Source: Methylobacterium sp. J-070
GTDB taxonomy: Bacteria; Pseudomonadota; Alphaproteobacteria; Rhizobiales; Beijerinckiaceae
Assembly (NCBI RefSeq): GCF_022829385.1
Contig: NZ_JAKSXX010000235.1
Coordinates: 1-64,000, forward strand
Length of the DNA: 64,000 nt
Direction of reading: 5' to 3'
The position numbers and the translations under genes are program-made. A model generated the notes under the pieces. It was given only the letters and a program-made list of their open reading frames with translations. It was not told the DNA's origin and made no database searches. Position 1 is the first letter of the stretch; each line of letters begins with the position of its first letter. This document shows positions 8,401 to 17,141 of the stretch, piece after piece.

Positions 8401-9546
8401 TCACACGAATGCGTTCAGGCCGGTCAGGGCCCGTCCGATGATGAGACGGTTGATCTGAGTGGTACCGTCCGGGACGGTCAGCATCCGCGCGTTTCGGAAA
8501 TGCCGCTCCAGAGGGAATTCTTTGGTAAGTCCGAAGGCGCCGTGCACCTGGATGGCGTCGGATGTGATCCGCTGCGCCGCCTCCGTCGCATAAACCTTGG
8601 CCATAGCAGCTTCGGTGTCGCATCGCCGCCCGGCCGCCATCAGCGACAGCGCGCGGTAGACAAGGAGGCGGGCCGCGTCGAGGTCCGTCGCCATGCGCGC
8701 CAGCATGTCCTGGACGAGCTGGAAGCCACCGATCTTGCGGCCGAACTGCTCGCGCTCGCCTGCGTAGCCCAGGCTCGCGTCCAGCGCCGCACGCGCGACG
8801 CCGAGCGCCAGCGTGGACACGAAGCAGCGCGAGCGCTCGAAGCCCTTCATAGTCTCGGCTAGCCCGCCCCCGATCCGGCCGAGGATGTACTCTTCGCCAA
8901 CGACAGCGTCTTCCAGGATGACCTGACCCATCGACCACCCGTTGAGGCCGAGCTTGGGGATCTCGCGGGTGGTGAAGGCGTGCTCCCTGCGGTCGAGCAG
9001 GAACAGGGTCAGTTCGTCCTCGCCGGTTCGCGCTAGCAAGAGCACGAGGTCGGCGATCGTCGCGTTAGACGTCCAAATCTTCTCGCCGGTGATCCGGAAA
9101 TGGCTGCCGTCGCGGACGGCCTTAGTCCGCACGCCGCGCGCGTTCGACCCGCAGCCCGGCTCGCTGATCGCCGAGCAGCCGATGAGCGTTCCGGCCGTCA
9201 GGCCCGGCAGGTAGCGCGCCTTTAATTCAGGTGAACCGACTTGCTGCAGCTTCAGCGACGCGCCCTCGGTGACCCAGGCGAGCCCTGCCACGTCCGGGGA
9301 CCAGCGCGCCAGCTCCTCGAAGAGCAGGCCGCTCGTGACGAAGTCGAGGCCCACACCCCCTTCATCCTCGGATACCCATCCGTTGCCGACGCCGAACTGC
9401 GTGGTCAGAGCTAGCAGCTCGCGCGCGACCTCGTTCGAGAACGCCGTCTCGTGGTTGCGCTGCGCGAGGGGCCCCAGGTCGCGTTCCAGGAAACGCCGCC
9501 AAGCGTCGAGGCCTAAACGCTGTTCTTCACTCAGCTCGAAATCCAT
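8401..9546 (-). CDS. Acyl-CoA dehydrogenase family flavoprotein
   Basis: This 381-residue FAD enzyme of the acyl-CoA dehydrogenase family oxidises acyl-CoA to enoyl-CoA and passes electrons to ETF. The substrate-binding motif ISEPGCGSNARG, the KIWTSNA block and the C-terminal QVHGAFGLTKEFPLERHFR are all present. The usual catalytic Glu in the EGT motif near the C-terminus is replaced here: the sequence reads VPDGTTQI, with Asp at about residue 360. The protein may therefore use a different base, as some subfamilies do, or have altered activity. It lies between the flavoprotein (stop 9669) and the binding-protein gene (start 8327). The substrate is probably the CoA ester made by the operon's CoA-transferase. 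Confidence 0.9.
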   Translation of the reverse strand: MDFELSEEQRLGLDAWRRFLERDLGPLAQRNHETAFSNEVARELLALTTQFGVGNGWVSEDEGGVGLDFVTSGLLFEELARWSPDVAGLAWVTEGASLKLQQVGSPELKARYLPGLTAGTLIGCSAISEPGCGSNARGVRTKAVRDGSHFRITGEKIWTSNATIADLVLLLARTGEDELTLFLLDRREHAFTTREIPKLGLNGWSMGQVILEDAVVGEEYILGRIGGGLAETMKGFERSRCFVSTLALGVARAALDASLGYAGEREQFGRKIGGFQLVQDMLARMATDLDAARLLVYRALSLMAAGRRCDTEAAMAKVYATEAAQRITSDAIQVHGAFGLTKEFPLERHFRNARMLTVPDGTTQINRLIIGRALTGLNAFV

Positions 9547-9668
9547 CAGGTCGACCTGTCGCGTACGGTAATTTGAAGGTTATCGTGTCGAGCATGCGGC
9601 AAGCTCGATCTCCGAAGAGGATGTAGAGTCCGAACTGTCGTACAGCCGCGTCACATGGAAAACCTCGC

Positions 9669-11312
9669 TCAATGCAGGGGAATGTATTCGACCTCGGGCA
9701 CGAGCTTCGGTCCGGCGCGGAAGCCGATGTGACGCAACCAGGTCGCGTCGTTTTGCTCGGGATGATCGGTCCGCTGATGGGCCCCGCGGCTTTCGGTGCG
9801 GAGGAGAGCGGCCTCGACGATGGTCTGGGCGGTCTGGACCATGTCGCGCGCCTCGATTGCCCGGACGGCGGCGGTGATGTCCGGTGTCGCGAGGCCGTCG
9901 TCGATGTCGCGCGCGAGCCCGCGCAAGGCCGCGAGGCCGGCTGCGAGAGTCTCCTTCCGACGCCAGATCGCAGCAGCGGACGAGACCGATCGAGACACCG
10001 CAGCTTTCGCCTCGCCGGGATTGATCTCGCCGCGTCGTCCGCTCAAGGCGCGAAGCTGCTCGATCGCTGCGTTCAAGGCCAACGCGCGGCTCGACCGCTC
10101 TGCGGGCAGGAGGCCCGCGGCCGCACCGCGTCCGGCGACGGCACCTAAGACGATGGTGTCGGAGCAGCCGTTGCCGGCGATGCGGCTCGCCCCATGCAGT
10201 CCGCCAGCCGCCTCGCCGCCCGCGTAGAGACCCGGCACCCCGCACGACCCGGTCTCGTCGATGAAAATGCCGCCCATCTGGCTGTGGGCTGCGGGGCGCA
10301 CCCGCGGACCCTCCTCGCGCGGGTCTAGGCCGGCTGCGCGCAGGCGGCGGCAATGCGAGACGTAGCTCTCGAGCTGCGCCGGCGCCAACGGCCGGGTGTC
10401 GAACAGGACGGTGCCGTCCGGAAAGCCCCGGCCGGCATCAATCTCCGACTGGATGCACAGCGACATGCGCGCCTTCTCAATCTGGCGCTCGCCATGCTCG
10501 GGGTTGTACCTGAACATGAACCGCTCGCCCCGCGCGTTCAGCAGGTGCGCGCCCGCCCCCAGCATCGCGGTCGGCATTTCCATGCCGGCACACCCGGCGG
10601 GGTGCACCGTGACAACCGGCTCGAACTGGACGAACTCCATATCGATCAATTGTGCGCCCGCCTGCAGGGCCAGCCCGTATGCGCCCGCAGAAACGTCCGC
10701 CGGATAGGTGCTGTCGTCGAACAGGCGACCGATGCCGCCCGCGGCCAGGACCACGGCCCGCGCGTGTACAGCCGTCAGATTCTTCTTCTGGGGATGCCAC
10801 AACAGAGCTCCGGTCACGGCCGCTCCGTGCCGGAGCAGCGTCAGCGCCTTCCACCCCGAGAGCGTACAGATTCCGTCGCGCTTCACCTGACGGGCCAACG
10901 CATCGACGATCGCCCGGCCGGTGCCCTCCGCGACGTACACTGATCGGGCGAACCGGTTCCCCGAGAGATGCCGCAGTTGCACGCGCTCTCCGTCGCGCGC
11001 GAAGGACACGCCCAGTTCGCAGAGTTCGCGAAAGGCGCTGGTCGCCTCCTCGGCGACGAGCTTCACCAGGCGGCGATCGTTCAGCCCGCCCCCGCCCCGG
11101 ATCATGTCTTCGGCGTAGATGGCTGGCGTGTCGCCCGCCTCGGGATCGAGCGGCACGTTGCAGCCGATGACGTAGGGTGACGCCCCCCGGGCCGGATAGG
11201 CGATCGTGACCGCGGCTCCCCGACGGTGCGCTGCCAACGCGGCCCGATGTCCGGCCATTCCTCCACCGAGTACGAGGACGTCCGTCTCGACCTGATCGAT
11301 GTCCTCGCCCAT
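9669..11312 (-). CDS. FAD-dependent oxidoreductase, fumarate reductase/L-aspartate oxidase type
   Basis: This is a flavoprotein of about 547 residues of the SdhA/FrdA/NadB superfamily. The N-terminus has the dinucleotide fold DVLVLGGGMAGHRAA. The active-site region contains HSQMGGIFIDETG, then YAGGEAAGGLHGASRIAGN, which binds FAD and substrate in this family. A C-terminal helical domain starts near RRKETLAAGLAAL. The start at 11312 is a choice; a TTG one codon earlier and an ATG at 11387 are possible, and GGAGGG precedes. It is the first gene of the minus-strand operon and faces the LysR gene across about 110 bp. It probably oxidises or reduces a dicarboxylate; I cannot name it. Confidence 0.88.
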   Translation of the reverse strand: MGEDIDQVETDVLVLGGGMAGHRAALAAHRRGAAVTIAYPARGASPYVIGCNVPLDPEAGDTPAIYAEDMIRGGGGLNDRRLVKLVAEEATSAFRELCELGVSFARDGERVQLRHLSGNRFARSVYVAEGTGRAIVDALARQVKRDGICTLSGWKALTLLRHGAAVTGALLWHPQKKNLTAVHARAVVLAAGGIGRLFDDSTYPADVSAGAYGLALQAGAQLIDMEFVQFEPVVTVHPAGCAGMEMPTAMLGAGAHLLNARGERFMFRYNPEHGERQIEKARMSLCIQSEIDAGRGFPDGTVLFDTRPLAPAQLESYVSHCRRLRAAGLDPREEGPRVRPAAHSQMGGIFIDETGSCGVPGLYAGGEAAGGLHGASRIAGNGCSDTIVLGAVAGRGAAAGLLPAERSSRALALNAAIEQLRALSGRRGEINPGEAKAAVSRSVSSAAAIWRRKETLAAGLAALRGLARDIDDGLATPDITAAVRAIEARDMVQTAQTIVEAALLRTESRGAHQRTDHPEQNDATWLRHIGFRAGPKLVPEVEYIPLH

Positions 11313-11421
11313 CAACGTGGCGCACCCTCCTAAGCGCGATTTCCGCGTCGTCCGATGTAGTCTGGGGGAGCTGCCCACGGAGGACAAACGATACTATCTT
11401 ATGGACCTATGACTTTCGCTC

Positions 11422-12339
11422 ATGACCACGGTGCCGATGACCTGGACGCTGCCCTCTCTGTCCTCGCTGCGCGTGTTCGAGGCCGCGGGACGCCATATGA
11501 GTTTCACACGTGCCGCGCTGGAACTCCACATCACGCAGAGCGCCGTGAGCCATCAGATCCGAACGCTTGAAGATCACCTCGGCGTTCACCTGTTCGAGCG
11601 CTCCGCGCGGGGGATCGCGCTCACGCCCGCCGGCGCAGGTTACCTGCGGGATATCCGCAACTCCCTGAACCGCATCCAAGAGGCGACGCTCAAGCTGCTG
11701 ACGGAGCCGACGGGCGGCATGCTGAACGTCGCAACGCCTCCAGCTTTCGGGGCGCGATGGCTGATCCCGCGACTTGATCGCTTCCGCCGCGCCAACTCCG
11801 ATATCCTCATCACGCTCGTGACCCGGAGCAGCATCTTCGACTTCGCTCAGGAAAAGCTCGATGCGGCAATCCATTACGGCCACAACGACTGGCCTGACGT
11901 GACGTCCGAACCTCTGGTCGGCGCACAGGTCGTTCTCATCGCGGCGCCACGCTACCTGCGAAGTCTCGGGGGGATCAAAGACCCGGCGGATTTGGCGCGC
12001 GCCACTCTACTGCAGCACATCCGGAAGCCCGACAGTTGGCGCCGGTGGCTCGAGGCGATCGGGGCGCAGCATGTGAACGCATGGGCCGGTCCGCGCTTCG
12101 AACACTTCTACATGATTATACAGGCAGCCATAGCCGGACTTGGTGTAGGCCTTGTTCCTCGTGTGATCGCAGCGGACGATATAGAGTCCGGCCAACTTGT
12201 TGTCCCATTCCAAACTGACTATGTCAGCGATCAGAACTATTGCCTTGTCTATCCAGACAGCAAGATTTATGACATGCGCTTGAACCGTTTCCGGAGTTGG
12301 CTCTCCGAGGAGGCTCGTGCCTACAATCTCAACTTCTGA
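11422..12339 (+). CDS. LysR-family transcriptional regulator (GcvA-like)
   Basis: This 305-residue regulator has an N-terminal winged helix-turn-helix: LRVFEAAGRHMSFTRAA, then ITQSAVSHQIRTLEDHLG and LFERSARGIALT (residues about 10-70). The rest is the two-lobed effector-binding domain, with WLIPRLDRFRRA and the GLGVGLVPR turn. It is transcribed away from the catabolic operon beginning at 11312, the normal arrangement for a LysR regulator that controls its neighbour in response to a pathway compound. The 109-bp gap between them should contain both promoters and the binding site; I could not pick out a convincing T-N11-A box by eye. Confidence 0.93.
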   Translation: MTTVPMTWTLPSLSSLRVFEAAGRHMSFTRAALELHITQSAVSHQIRTLEDHLGVHLFERSARGIALTPAGAGYLRDIRNSLNRIQEATLKLLTEPTGGMLNVATPPAFGARWLIPRLDRFRRANSDILITLVTRSSIFDFAQEKLDAAIHYGHNDWPDVTSEPLVGAQVVLIAAPRYLRSLGGIKDPADLARATLLQHIRKPDSWRRWLEAIGAQHVNAWAGPRFEHFYMIIQAAIAGLGVGLVPRVIAADDIESGQLVVPFQTDYVSDQNYCLVYPDSKIYDMRLNRFRSWLSEEARAYNLNF

Positions 12340-12406
12340 TTTTGATTTGAAGCATTGTTCGTGAGATCGTGTCGTGTGTGCTAGTTGTTCGCCGATCCGT
12401 TGGCAT

Positions 12407-12790
12407 TCACGGCCTGGTTCGACGTGAATGACTGAGATCTAAACTGAAAGATGTACTGATCCACCATGCGGTGTGGGGGCGGATCCCAGCTGACGCGGCT
12501 GCAGACCGAGGCGCTTGGATCCGCTGAACGGCACGCAGCGGGATCCCGACCGCCCAAGCCAGGGTGCGGCCGGTCCAGAGCGTGATCTCGCCCGGCGGCT
12601 CCGAGCAGGATAAAGCGAGCACCTCGGCGACCGTCACGGCCGGTTGGGACGGCGTGCCGGATGAATGAGTACTGTCACGCAGGAGGCCATCGACGCTCGT
12701 GCGCCGGGCCAGGTCCAGAACGGTCCGAGAGCTGGGCAATGTGGGCGCGCTGGATGCGCCCAAGAGCGCGCAACCGCAGTCGTTCATCTC
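12407..12790 (-). pseudogene. IS630-family transposase relic
   Basis: The minus strand here reads like the N-terminal third of an IS630 transposase: TSVDGLLRDSTHSSGTP, then EPPGEITLWTGRTLAWAVG and PLRAVQRI, matching the family blocks VDGLLRD..GxPP, EPPGEATHWTGRAM and SLRSVQRIW. Just after VQRI the frame shifts, and family-like residues (GLQP, PHRMVDQY) continue in another frame. No terminal inverted repeats or second half are visible. It is a decayed fragment filling most of the 586-bp gap 12340-12925; I see no other gene in that gap. Confidence 0.72.
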
Positions 12791-12925
12791 AGCCCATTGT
12801 ACCCAGTCGAAAGTCTATGATGACACAAGTCAGATTTATAAGCTGAGCTGATGCAGCTTCTGCTTCAGAGAAGCCGCCGAAGTCGGTCGAACGGCAAAAA
12901 CGGGCGCAAAGCTGCCCGTCTGCTT

Positions 12926-14398
12926 TTACGGTTGACGGTCAATGTTACCAGCGGCGCGAGCCGCGTCTCGGCCCTTCACCACCCATTCCGCCGCGTGCAT
13001 CCCAAGCTTTGGCGTCGGAAGAGACCAGCGCCCCGATGTTTCCGAGAGGCGCAGGACCGGGCCGAGGGTGCGCAATGTGCCGTAGGCGGAGTCGCTCTCG
13101 ATCCAGAGGTCGGTGAGATCCGCCTCGCTCAAGCGCTCCGGTGCGCTTTCGAACCCGTCGACGAGACCCTGCGCCTGGATCAGCATCGCCGACCGGCACA
13201 AGGAGGCGTGGACACGGTAGCCTCCGCCCACCAGCAGGCGCTGCCCAAGGGCCAGCATCGTGCCGTAGGCGGCGAGGTAGCCGGTGGTGTAGTCGCAGGT
13301 CGGGGCGAAGACGAGCTTCGGGCGCCCGGCGCCGGTCAGAAGCCCATTGGCGTCGCAGATGCCGGTGACCGCCTGCGCCACCTGCTCCCAGCCCGCCCGA
13401 TCGGCGAAGGGACCACCCGAGCCGAAGCAGGTCACCGCCACGTGGACGAGGCCGGGCCGAAGTGCCGTCAGGGAATCCGCGTCTAGGTCGAACCGAGCCA
13501 TCACGCCGGGCCGGTAGCCATCGATCACCACGTCGGCCTCGGACACCAGCGCCCGGAAGCGGTCGCGCTGCCGGGGATCGCGGAAGTCGAGGAAACAACT
13601 GCGCTTGCCGTGGCTGGTATCGCGCACGTGCTCGGGGGTCTGCGGCAGGTCAGGGGCGGTGACCATCAGCACGTCGGCGCCGTGCTCGGCGAGACAGCGG
13701 CCGGCGATGGGGCCGGCAAGGATGCGGGTGAGATCGAGGACCCGCATCCCGGATAGCGGGCGCACGGCTGGCGGCAGAGGCCGCGCCGGCGCATCGCCGA
13801 CCGGCTCGATCTCGACCGCCGGCCGCCCGGCCAGATAGGCGCCCTGCGGGTGGGCGAGCCACGCCTCACGGGTCCGCACAGTGCCGCCGCAGGCCCTGGC
13901 CTCGGCGATGGCCTCCTCGAGGTCGTCGGCGCGCCAGCGTGCCACAGCCCGCGCCACTGCATCGGGTGTGCTCTCGCAGCCGAGCACACCGAGCACCCGG
14001 GCGGCGAGGTGAGGCAGGTTGAGATGCGGTAGCAGGTAGCGATCGTCGGCCGTACGCCAAGGCTGGGTGACGGTGAGCATATGGGCCATCGCGTCGGGGA
14101 TCGGCACCGGCCGATAGGTCCCGTCTGCGTCACGCGCGCTCGTGTAATCGACGGTGCGTAAGGTCGCGGCGGCTTGGCGCACCGAGATGCCGACCCGCTG
14201 CCGGCGACCGGTGCGGGCCTCCCAGATATCGCTGGCTGCGACCCCGATCGCCGCGAGGCACGCGGCGGCGGTCTCGCCGACCCGGAACGGCGTGCGGAAG
14301 AACGGGTCGCAGCCTTCGATTGCCACCTCACCTGAGGCGGGCATGCCGCGCCCACGCAGCGCCATCAGCTCGGCGAAGGCATCGTGACGATCGGTCAT
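12926..14398 (-). CDS. CaiB/BaiF family (class III) CoA-transferase, long form
   Basis: The start at 14398 (MTDRHDAFAEL) gives 490 residues; the open frame extends further upstream but that part reads as out-of-frame crotonase sequence. An N-terminal extension of about 190 residues precedes the core, which begins at LSGMRVLDLTRILAGPI with AEHGADVLMV, DTSHGKRSCFLDF and a candidate catalytic Asp in FAPTCDYTTGYLAAYG. The extension resembles a degenerate second transferase half, as in fused CaiB proteins (DIWEARTGRRQRV, RTVDYTSA). It is the last gene of the operon transcribed from 20787, 8 bp from the crotonase gene. It would form a CoA ester of the pathway acid; the specificity is unknown. Confidence 0.87.
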   Translation of the reverse strand: MTDRHDAFAELMALRGRGMPASGEVAIEGCDPFFRTPFRVGETAAACLAAIGVAASDIWEARTGRRQRVGISVRQAAATLRTVDYTSARDADGTYRPVPIPDAMAHMLTVTQPWRTADDRYLLPHLNLPHLAARVLGVLGCESTPDAVARAVARWRADDLEEAIAEARACGGTVRTREAWLAHPQGAYLAGRPAVEIEPVGDAPARPLPPAVRPLSGMRVLDLTRILAGPIAGRCLAEHGADVLMVTAPDLPQTPEHVRDTSHGKRSCFLDFRDPRQRDRFRALVSEADVVIDGYRPGVMARFDLDADSLTALRPGLVHVAVTCFGSGGPFADRAGWEQVAQAVTGICDANGLLTGAGRPKLVFAPTCDYTTGYLAAYGTMLALGQRLLVGGGYRVHASLCRSAMLIQAQGLVDGFESAPERLSEADLTDLWIESDSAYGTLRTLGPVLRLSETSGRWSLPTPKLGMHAAEWVVKGRDAARAAGNIDRQP

Positions 14399-14406
14399 AT
14401 CGGATC

Positions 14407-15129
14407 TCAACGTTCGACCCGAGCCGCGCGGATCGCGGCGTTGACGCCCTGGCCGTAGACGAGCGCTTGTCTCCAATCGGCGTCGGCGCCCGGTACCGCG
14501 TCGAGGCTGGCTTTGATCGCAGGCAGTGCGGTGGCATCGAACCCGGCGAGGCGCGCGGCGATCTCGGCGCAGCGTCCGGCGAGGCGACCCACCGGGACGA
14601 CCTCGTTCACGAGGCCCCAGTCCAGGGCTGTGGTGGCGTCGATCCGCTCGCCGGTGAGCAGCAGCCAAGCGGCGCGCTTGCGGTTGAGGAGCAGGCGCGA
14701 CGTGGGGCCGGCCATGCTGGCGTAAGTCGCAAACCCGATCTCGGGTGTGCCAAAAGCAGCGTCCTCCGCGGCGATCGCGAGATCGCAGACGTTGACGAGG
14801 GTCAAGCCGCCGCCCAGCGCCAGCCCGTTCACCGCGGCGATGAACACCGCTTTGTGCGCTCGTATCGCGGTGTTGAGGGCGATGGCCTCCTCGCCGGCGG
14901 TGTCCGGCCGGCCGGCGGCGATCTCTGCCGCGCGCTCTTTCAAGTCGAGGCCGGCGCAGAAGCTCCTCTCCGTCCCGGTGAGGATCACGGCGTGGCAACC
15001 CGGGTCGACCTCGGCAAAGGCAACGGTGAGCGCGAGGCGCGTCGCCCGGTCGAGGGCGTTCCGCTTGGCCGGCCGCGCGATGCGGATGCGCGCCCAGCCG
15101 GGGTTATGCTCGACGACGACCGTATCCAT
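14407..15129 (-). CDS. Enoyl-CoA hydratase/isomerase (crotonase) family protein
   Basis: This is a 240-residue crotonase with start MDTVVVEHN at 15129; a longer frame begins at 15174 inside the preceding lactonase gene. It shows FCAGLDLKER, the oxyanion-hole motif NGLALGGGLTLVNVCDLAIA, and FGTPEIGFATYASMAG with a Glu at the first catalytic position. The stretch after it (AWLLLTGERIDATTALDWGLV) is typical, and the second Glu is not evident. It lies between the CoA-transferase (14398) and the lactonase (15146) on the same strand with gaps of 8-17 bp, so the genes form one transcript. Probable role: hydration or isomerisation of an unsaturated CoA ester before cleavage by the lyase encoded at 19840. 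Confidence 0.88.
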   Translation of the reverse strand: MDTVVVEHNPGWARIRIARPAKRNALDRATRLALTVAFAEVDPGCHAVILTGTERSFCAGLDLKERAAEIAAGRPDTAGEEAIALNTAIRAHKAVFIAAVNGLALGGGLTLVNVCDLAIAAEDAAFGTPEIGFATYASMAGPTSRLLLNRKRAAWLLLTGERIDATTALDWGLVNEVVPVGRLAGRCAEIAARLAGFDATALPAIKASLDAVPGADADWRQALVYGQGVNAAIRAARVER

Positions 15130-15145
15130 CGCGGGTGATCCCGAG

Positions 15146-16060
15146 CTAGCGATGCGCGACCGGCAGGCCGTCACAGCGCCAGCGGGCGCGCAGGACGGTG
15201 CCGGTCTGTGACTCTGTTAAGTAGACCGTGCTGCGGTCGCTTCGGCCGAATGTCAGGTTCGTCACCGTCTGACCACGGCAGGAGCGGATGCGGGCGAGCG
15301 GCTCACCCTGCGGTCCGATTGCGAACACGGCGCCGAGCGAGGCGTGAGCGACGAGCAGGTTGCCGCCCTCGTCCATCACCAGCCCATCCGGACCGCTGGT
15401 GCCGTGGAAGCCCGCGAAGCGTCCGACCTTCGAGACACTGCCGTCCCGCTGCAGCGGCACGCGCCAGACGGCATTGTCGCGGGTCATCGCCACGAACAGC
15501 ACGCTTTCGTCGGCCGAGAGCACCAAGCCGTTGGGACTCACCCCGTTGGCGATCAGACAGTCGAGGCGGCCGGAGGGGCAGAGGCGGAACACCCGGCCGG
15601 TGGGGTCGTGCAGACCGGTCTGGCCCTGATCGGTGAAGTAAAGATCCCCGCTCTTGGCAACGATCAAGTCGTTGACGCCCTTGAACCGCTCGCTGTTGCG
15701 CCGGGCGAGATACGGCTCGGGTGTGCCGCCCGCTGGATCGAGGCTGAGGATCCCGTTCTTGTAGTCGGCGATCAACAACCGTCCATCCGGGTGGAAGGCG
15801 AGGCCGTTGGGCTCCCCGTCCCATTCCGCCAGCTGCGTCCAAGTGCCGTCAAGCTCGATCCGGAAGATGCGCCCGTGCGGGATGTCGGTGACGTGGAGGT
15901 TGCCGGCGGCGTCGAAGCACGGCCCCTCCAGGAAGCAGTCCACCGGGTGACCGCCCTTGTTCGCCCGCGCCCAATCGGTCACCACCGGCCGGCGCAGCGC
16001 CGCCGGCATCGCGGTGAACACCTCGCTGTCGATGGTCTCGGGGACGGGGTACCAGCTCAT
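15146..16060 (-). CDS. SMP-30/gluconolactonase family hydrolase, cytosolic copy
   Basis: This 304-residue six-bladed beta-propeller belongs to the SMP-30/gluconolactonase/LRE family, whose members usually hydrolyse sugar or other lactones with a divalent metal. Expected metal ligands are visible: Glu in CFLEGPCFD, Asn in GVSPNGLVL and Asp in SGPDGLVMDEGGN. There is no signal peptide. It is 85 bp from a close paralogue encoded upstream at 16064-17071: both share TWTQLAEWDGEPNG, GDLYFTDQGQTGL and MTRDNAVWRVPL, so this is a tandem duplication with later divergence in location. It could open a lactone intermediate inside the cell. Confidence 0.9.
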   Translation of the reverse strand: MSWYPVPETIDSEVFTAMPAALRRPVVTDWARANKGGHPVDCFLEGPCFDAAGNLHVTDIPHGRIFRIELDGTWTQLAEWDGEPNGLAFHPDGRLLIADYKNGILSLDPAGGTPEPYLARRNSERFKGVNDLIVAKSGDLYFTDQGQTGLHDPTGRVFRLCPSGRLDCLIANGVSPNGLVLSADESVLFVAMTRDNAVWRVPLQRDGSVSKVGRFAGFHGTSGPDGLVMDEGGNLLVAHASLGAVFAIGPQGEPLARIRSCRGQTVTNLTFGRSDRSTVYLTESQTGTVLRARWRCDGLPVAHR

Positions 16061-16063
16061 CGA

Positions 16064-17071
16064 TCAGGCCTTGTCGGCGTACTGGCGGCGGGCGGGCACG
16101 CTCCAGGGCGCGGTCAGGATCGTGCCGGTCGACGATTCCGTGAAGAATAGCATCTTCCGGTCGGTGCCGCCGAGCTTGGCGTTCGTCACGGTCTTGCCCC
16201 GCGGGGCGCGTATGCGGGCGACGATCTCGCCGTCGGGATCGACCGCGAAGACGGAGCCGAGCGAGGCATGCGGCACGAGCAGCGTGCCCTCGGCATCGAT
16301 CGTGAGGCTGTCGGGTCCGCTTACCCCGTGGAACGACACGAAGCGCCCGACTTTGCCGGTGCTGCCGTCTGGGAACAACGGCACGCGCCAGACGGCGTTG
16401 TCGCGGGTCATCGAGACGAACAGCACCTGCTCGTTCGGGTGCAGCACCAGCCCGTTCGGGCTGACGCCGGTCGCCAGGATTGTGTCGAGCCGACCGTCCA
16501 GGCGGAGCCGGTACACCCGGCCCGTCGGGTCCTGTAGCCCGGTCTGGCCCTGGTCGGTGAAGTAGAGGTCGCCATTGAGCGCGAAGGTCAGGTCGTTGAG
16601 GCCCTTGAAGCGCTCGCTGTCACGCCGCCCGAGAAATGTGGCGATCTTGCCGGTGGCTGGGTCGAAGGTGAGCAGGCCCTGCTTGTAGTCGGCGATGAAG
16701 AAAGGCCCGTCCGGGTGGCGCGTCATGCCGTTGGGCTCGCCGTCCCACTCGGCGAGTTGCGTCCAAGTCCGGTCGGGCGCGATCCGGAACAGGCGGCCGA
16801 ACGGGATGTCGACGCAGTACAAAGTTCCGTCCGCCTCGGCGACGAGACCCTCGATGAAGCTGTCGACCGGCGGCTGGCCCGCTTTGTTGACGGCGGACCA
16901 CTCGGAGGCGGCGTTCTTCCGGCGCAGGACCTCCGGCATCGCCGTGTAGGTGTCGGCGGTGATGAGGCGGGGCGGCGGCTCAGCGTCGACGCCTACCGCT
17001 GCAGCGCGCCGCGTGAGCGACGTGAGGGAGGCACCCAGGAGCGCGCCGGCGATCGTTCGTCGTGACAGCAT
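16064..17071 (-). CDS. SMP-30/gluconolactonase family hydrolase, exported copy
   Basis: This is the paralogue of the 15146 gene with an added export signal. The start at 17071 is chosen because GGGAGG stands just upstream of an ATG-ATG pair. The N-terminus LSRRTIAGALLGASLTSL followed by a TRRAAA region is a Tat-type signal. The mature part has the same metal-ligand motifs as its neighbour: SFIEGLVAEADG, GVSPNGLVL and SGPDSLTIDAEG. Having one periplasmic and one cytosolic lactonase in tandem fits a pathway whose substrate can be opened on either side of the membrane, with the MFS transporter encoded next (17142) importing the open acid. That link is inference. Confidence 0.88.
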   Translation of the reverse strand: MLSRRTIAGALLGASLTSLTRRAAAVGVDAEPPPRLITADTYTAMPEVLRRKNAASEWSAVNKAGQPPVDSFIEGLVAEADGTLYCVDIPFGRLFRIAPDRTWTQLAEWDGEPNGMTRHPDGPFFIADYKQGLLTFDPATGKIATFLGRRDSERFKGLNDLTFALNGDLYFTDQGQTGLQDPTGRVYRLRLDGRLDTILATGVSPNGLVLHPNEQVLFVSMTRDNAVWRVPLFPDGSTGKVGRFVSFHGVSGPDSLTIDAEGTLLVPHASLGSVFAVDPDGEIVARIRAPRGKTVTNAKLGGTDRKMLFFTESSTGTILTAPWSVPARRQYADKA

Positions 17072-17141
17072 CATAACCTCCCTCGCTCGGGATGGGGACC
17101 GACCGCGCAGTGCGAACACCAGCGCGGTCGGGTGTCCTCGC

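Noticed and set aside
11313-11421. LysR binding box
   Set aside because: The gap must contain one, but several weak T-N11-A matches exist and none stands out.
12926-14998. A longer (690-residue) version of the CoA-transferase
   Set aside because: The part upstream of 14398 is the crotonase gene read out of frame; the start at 14398 gives a normal N-terminus.
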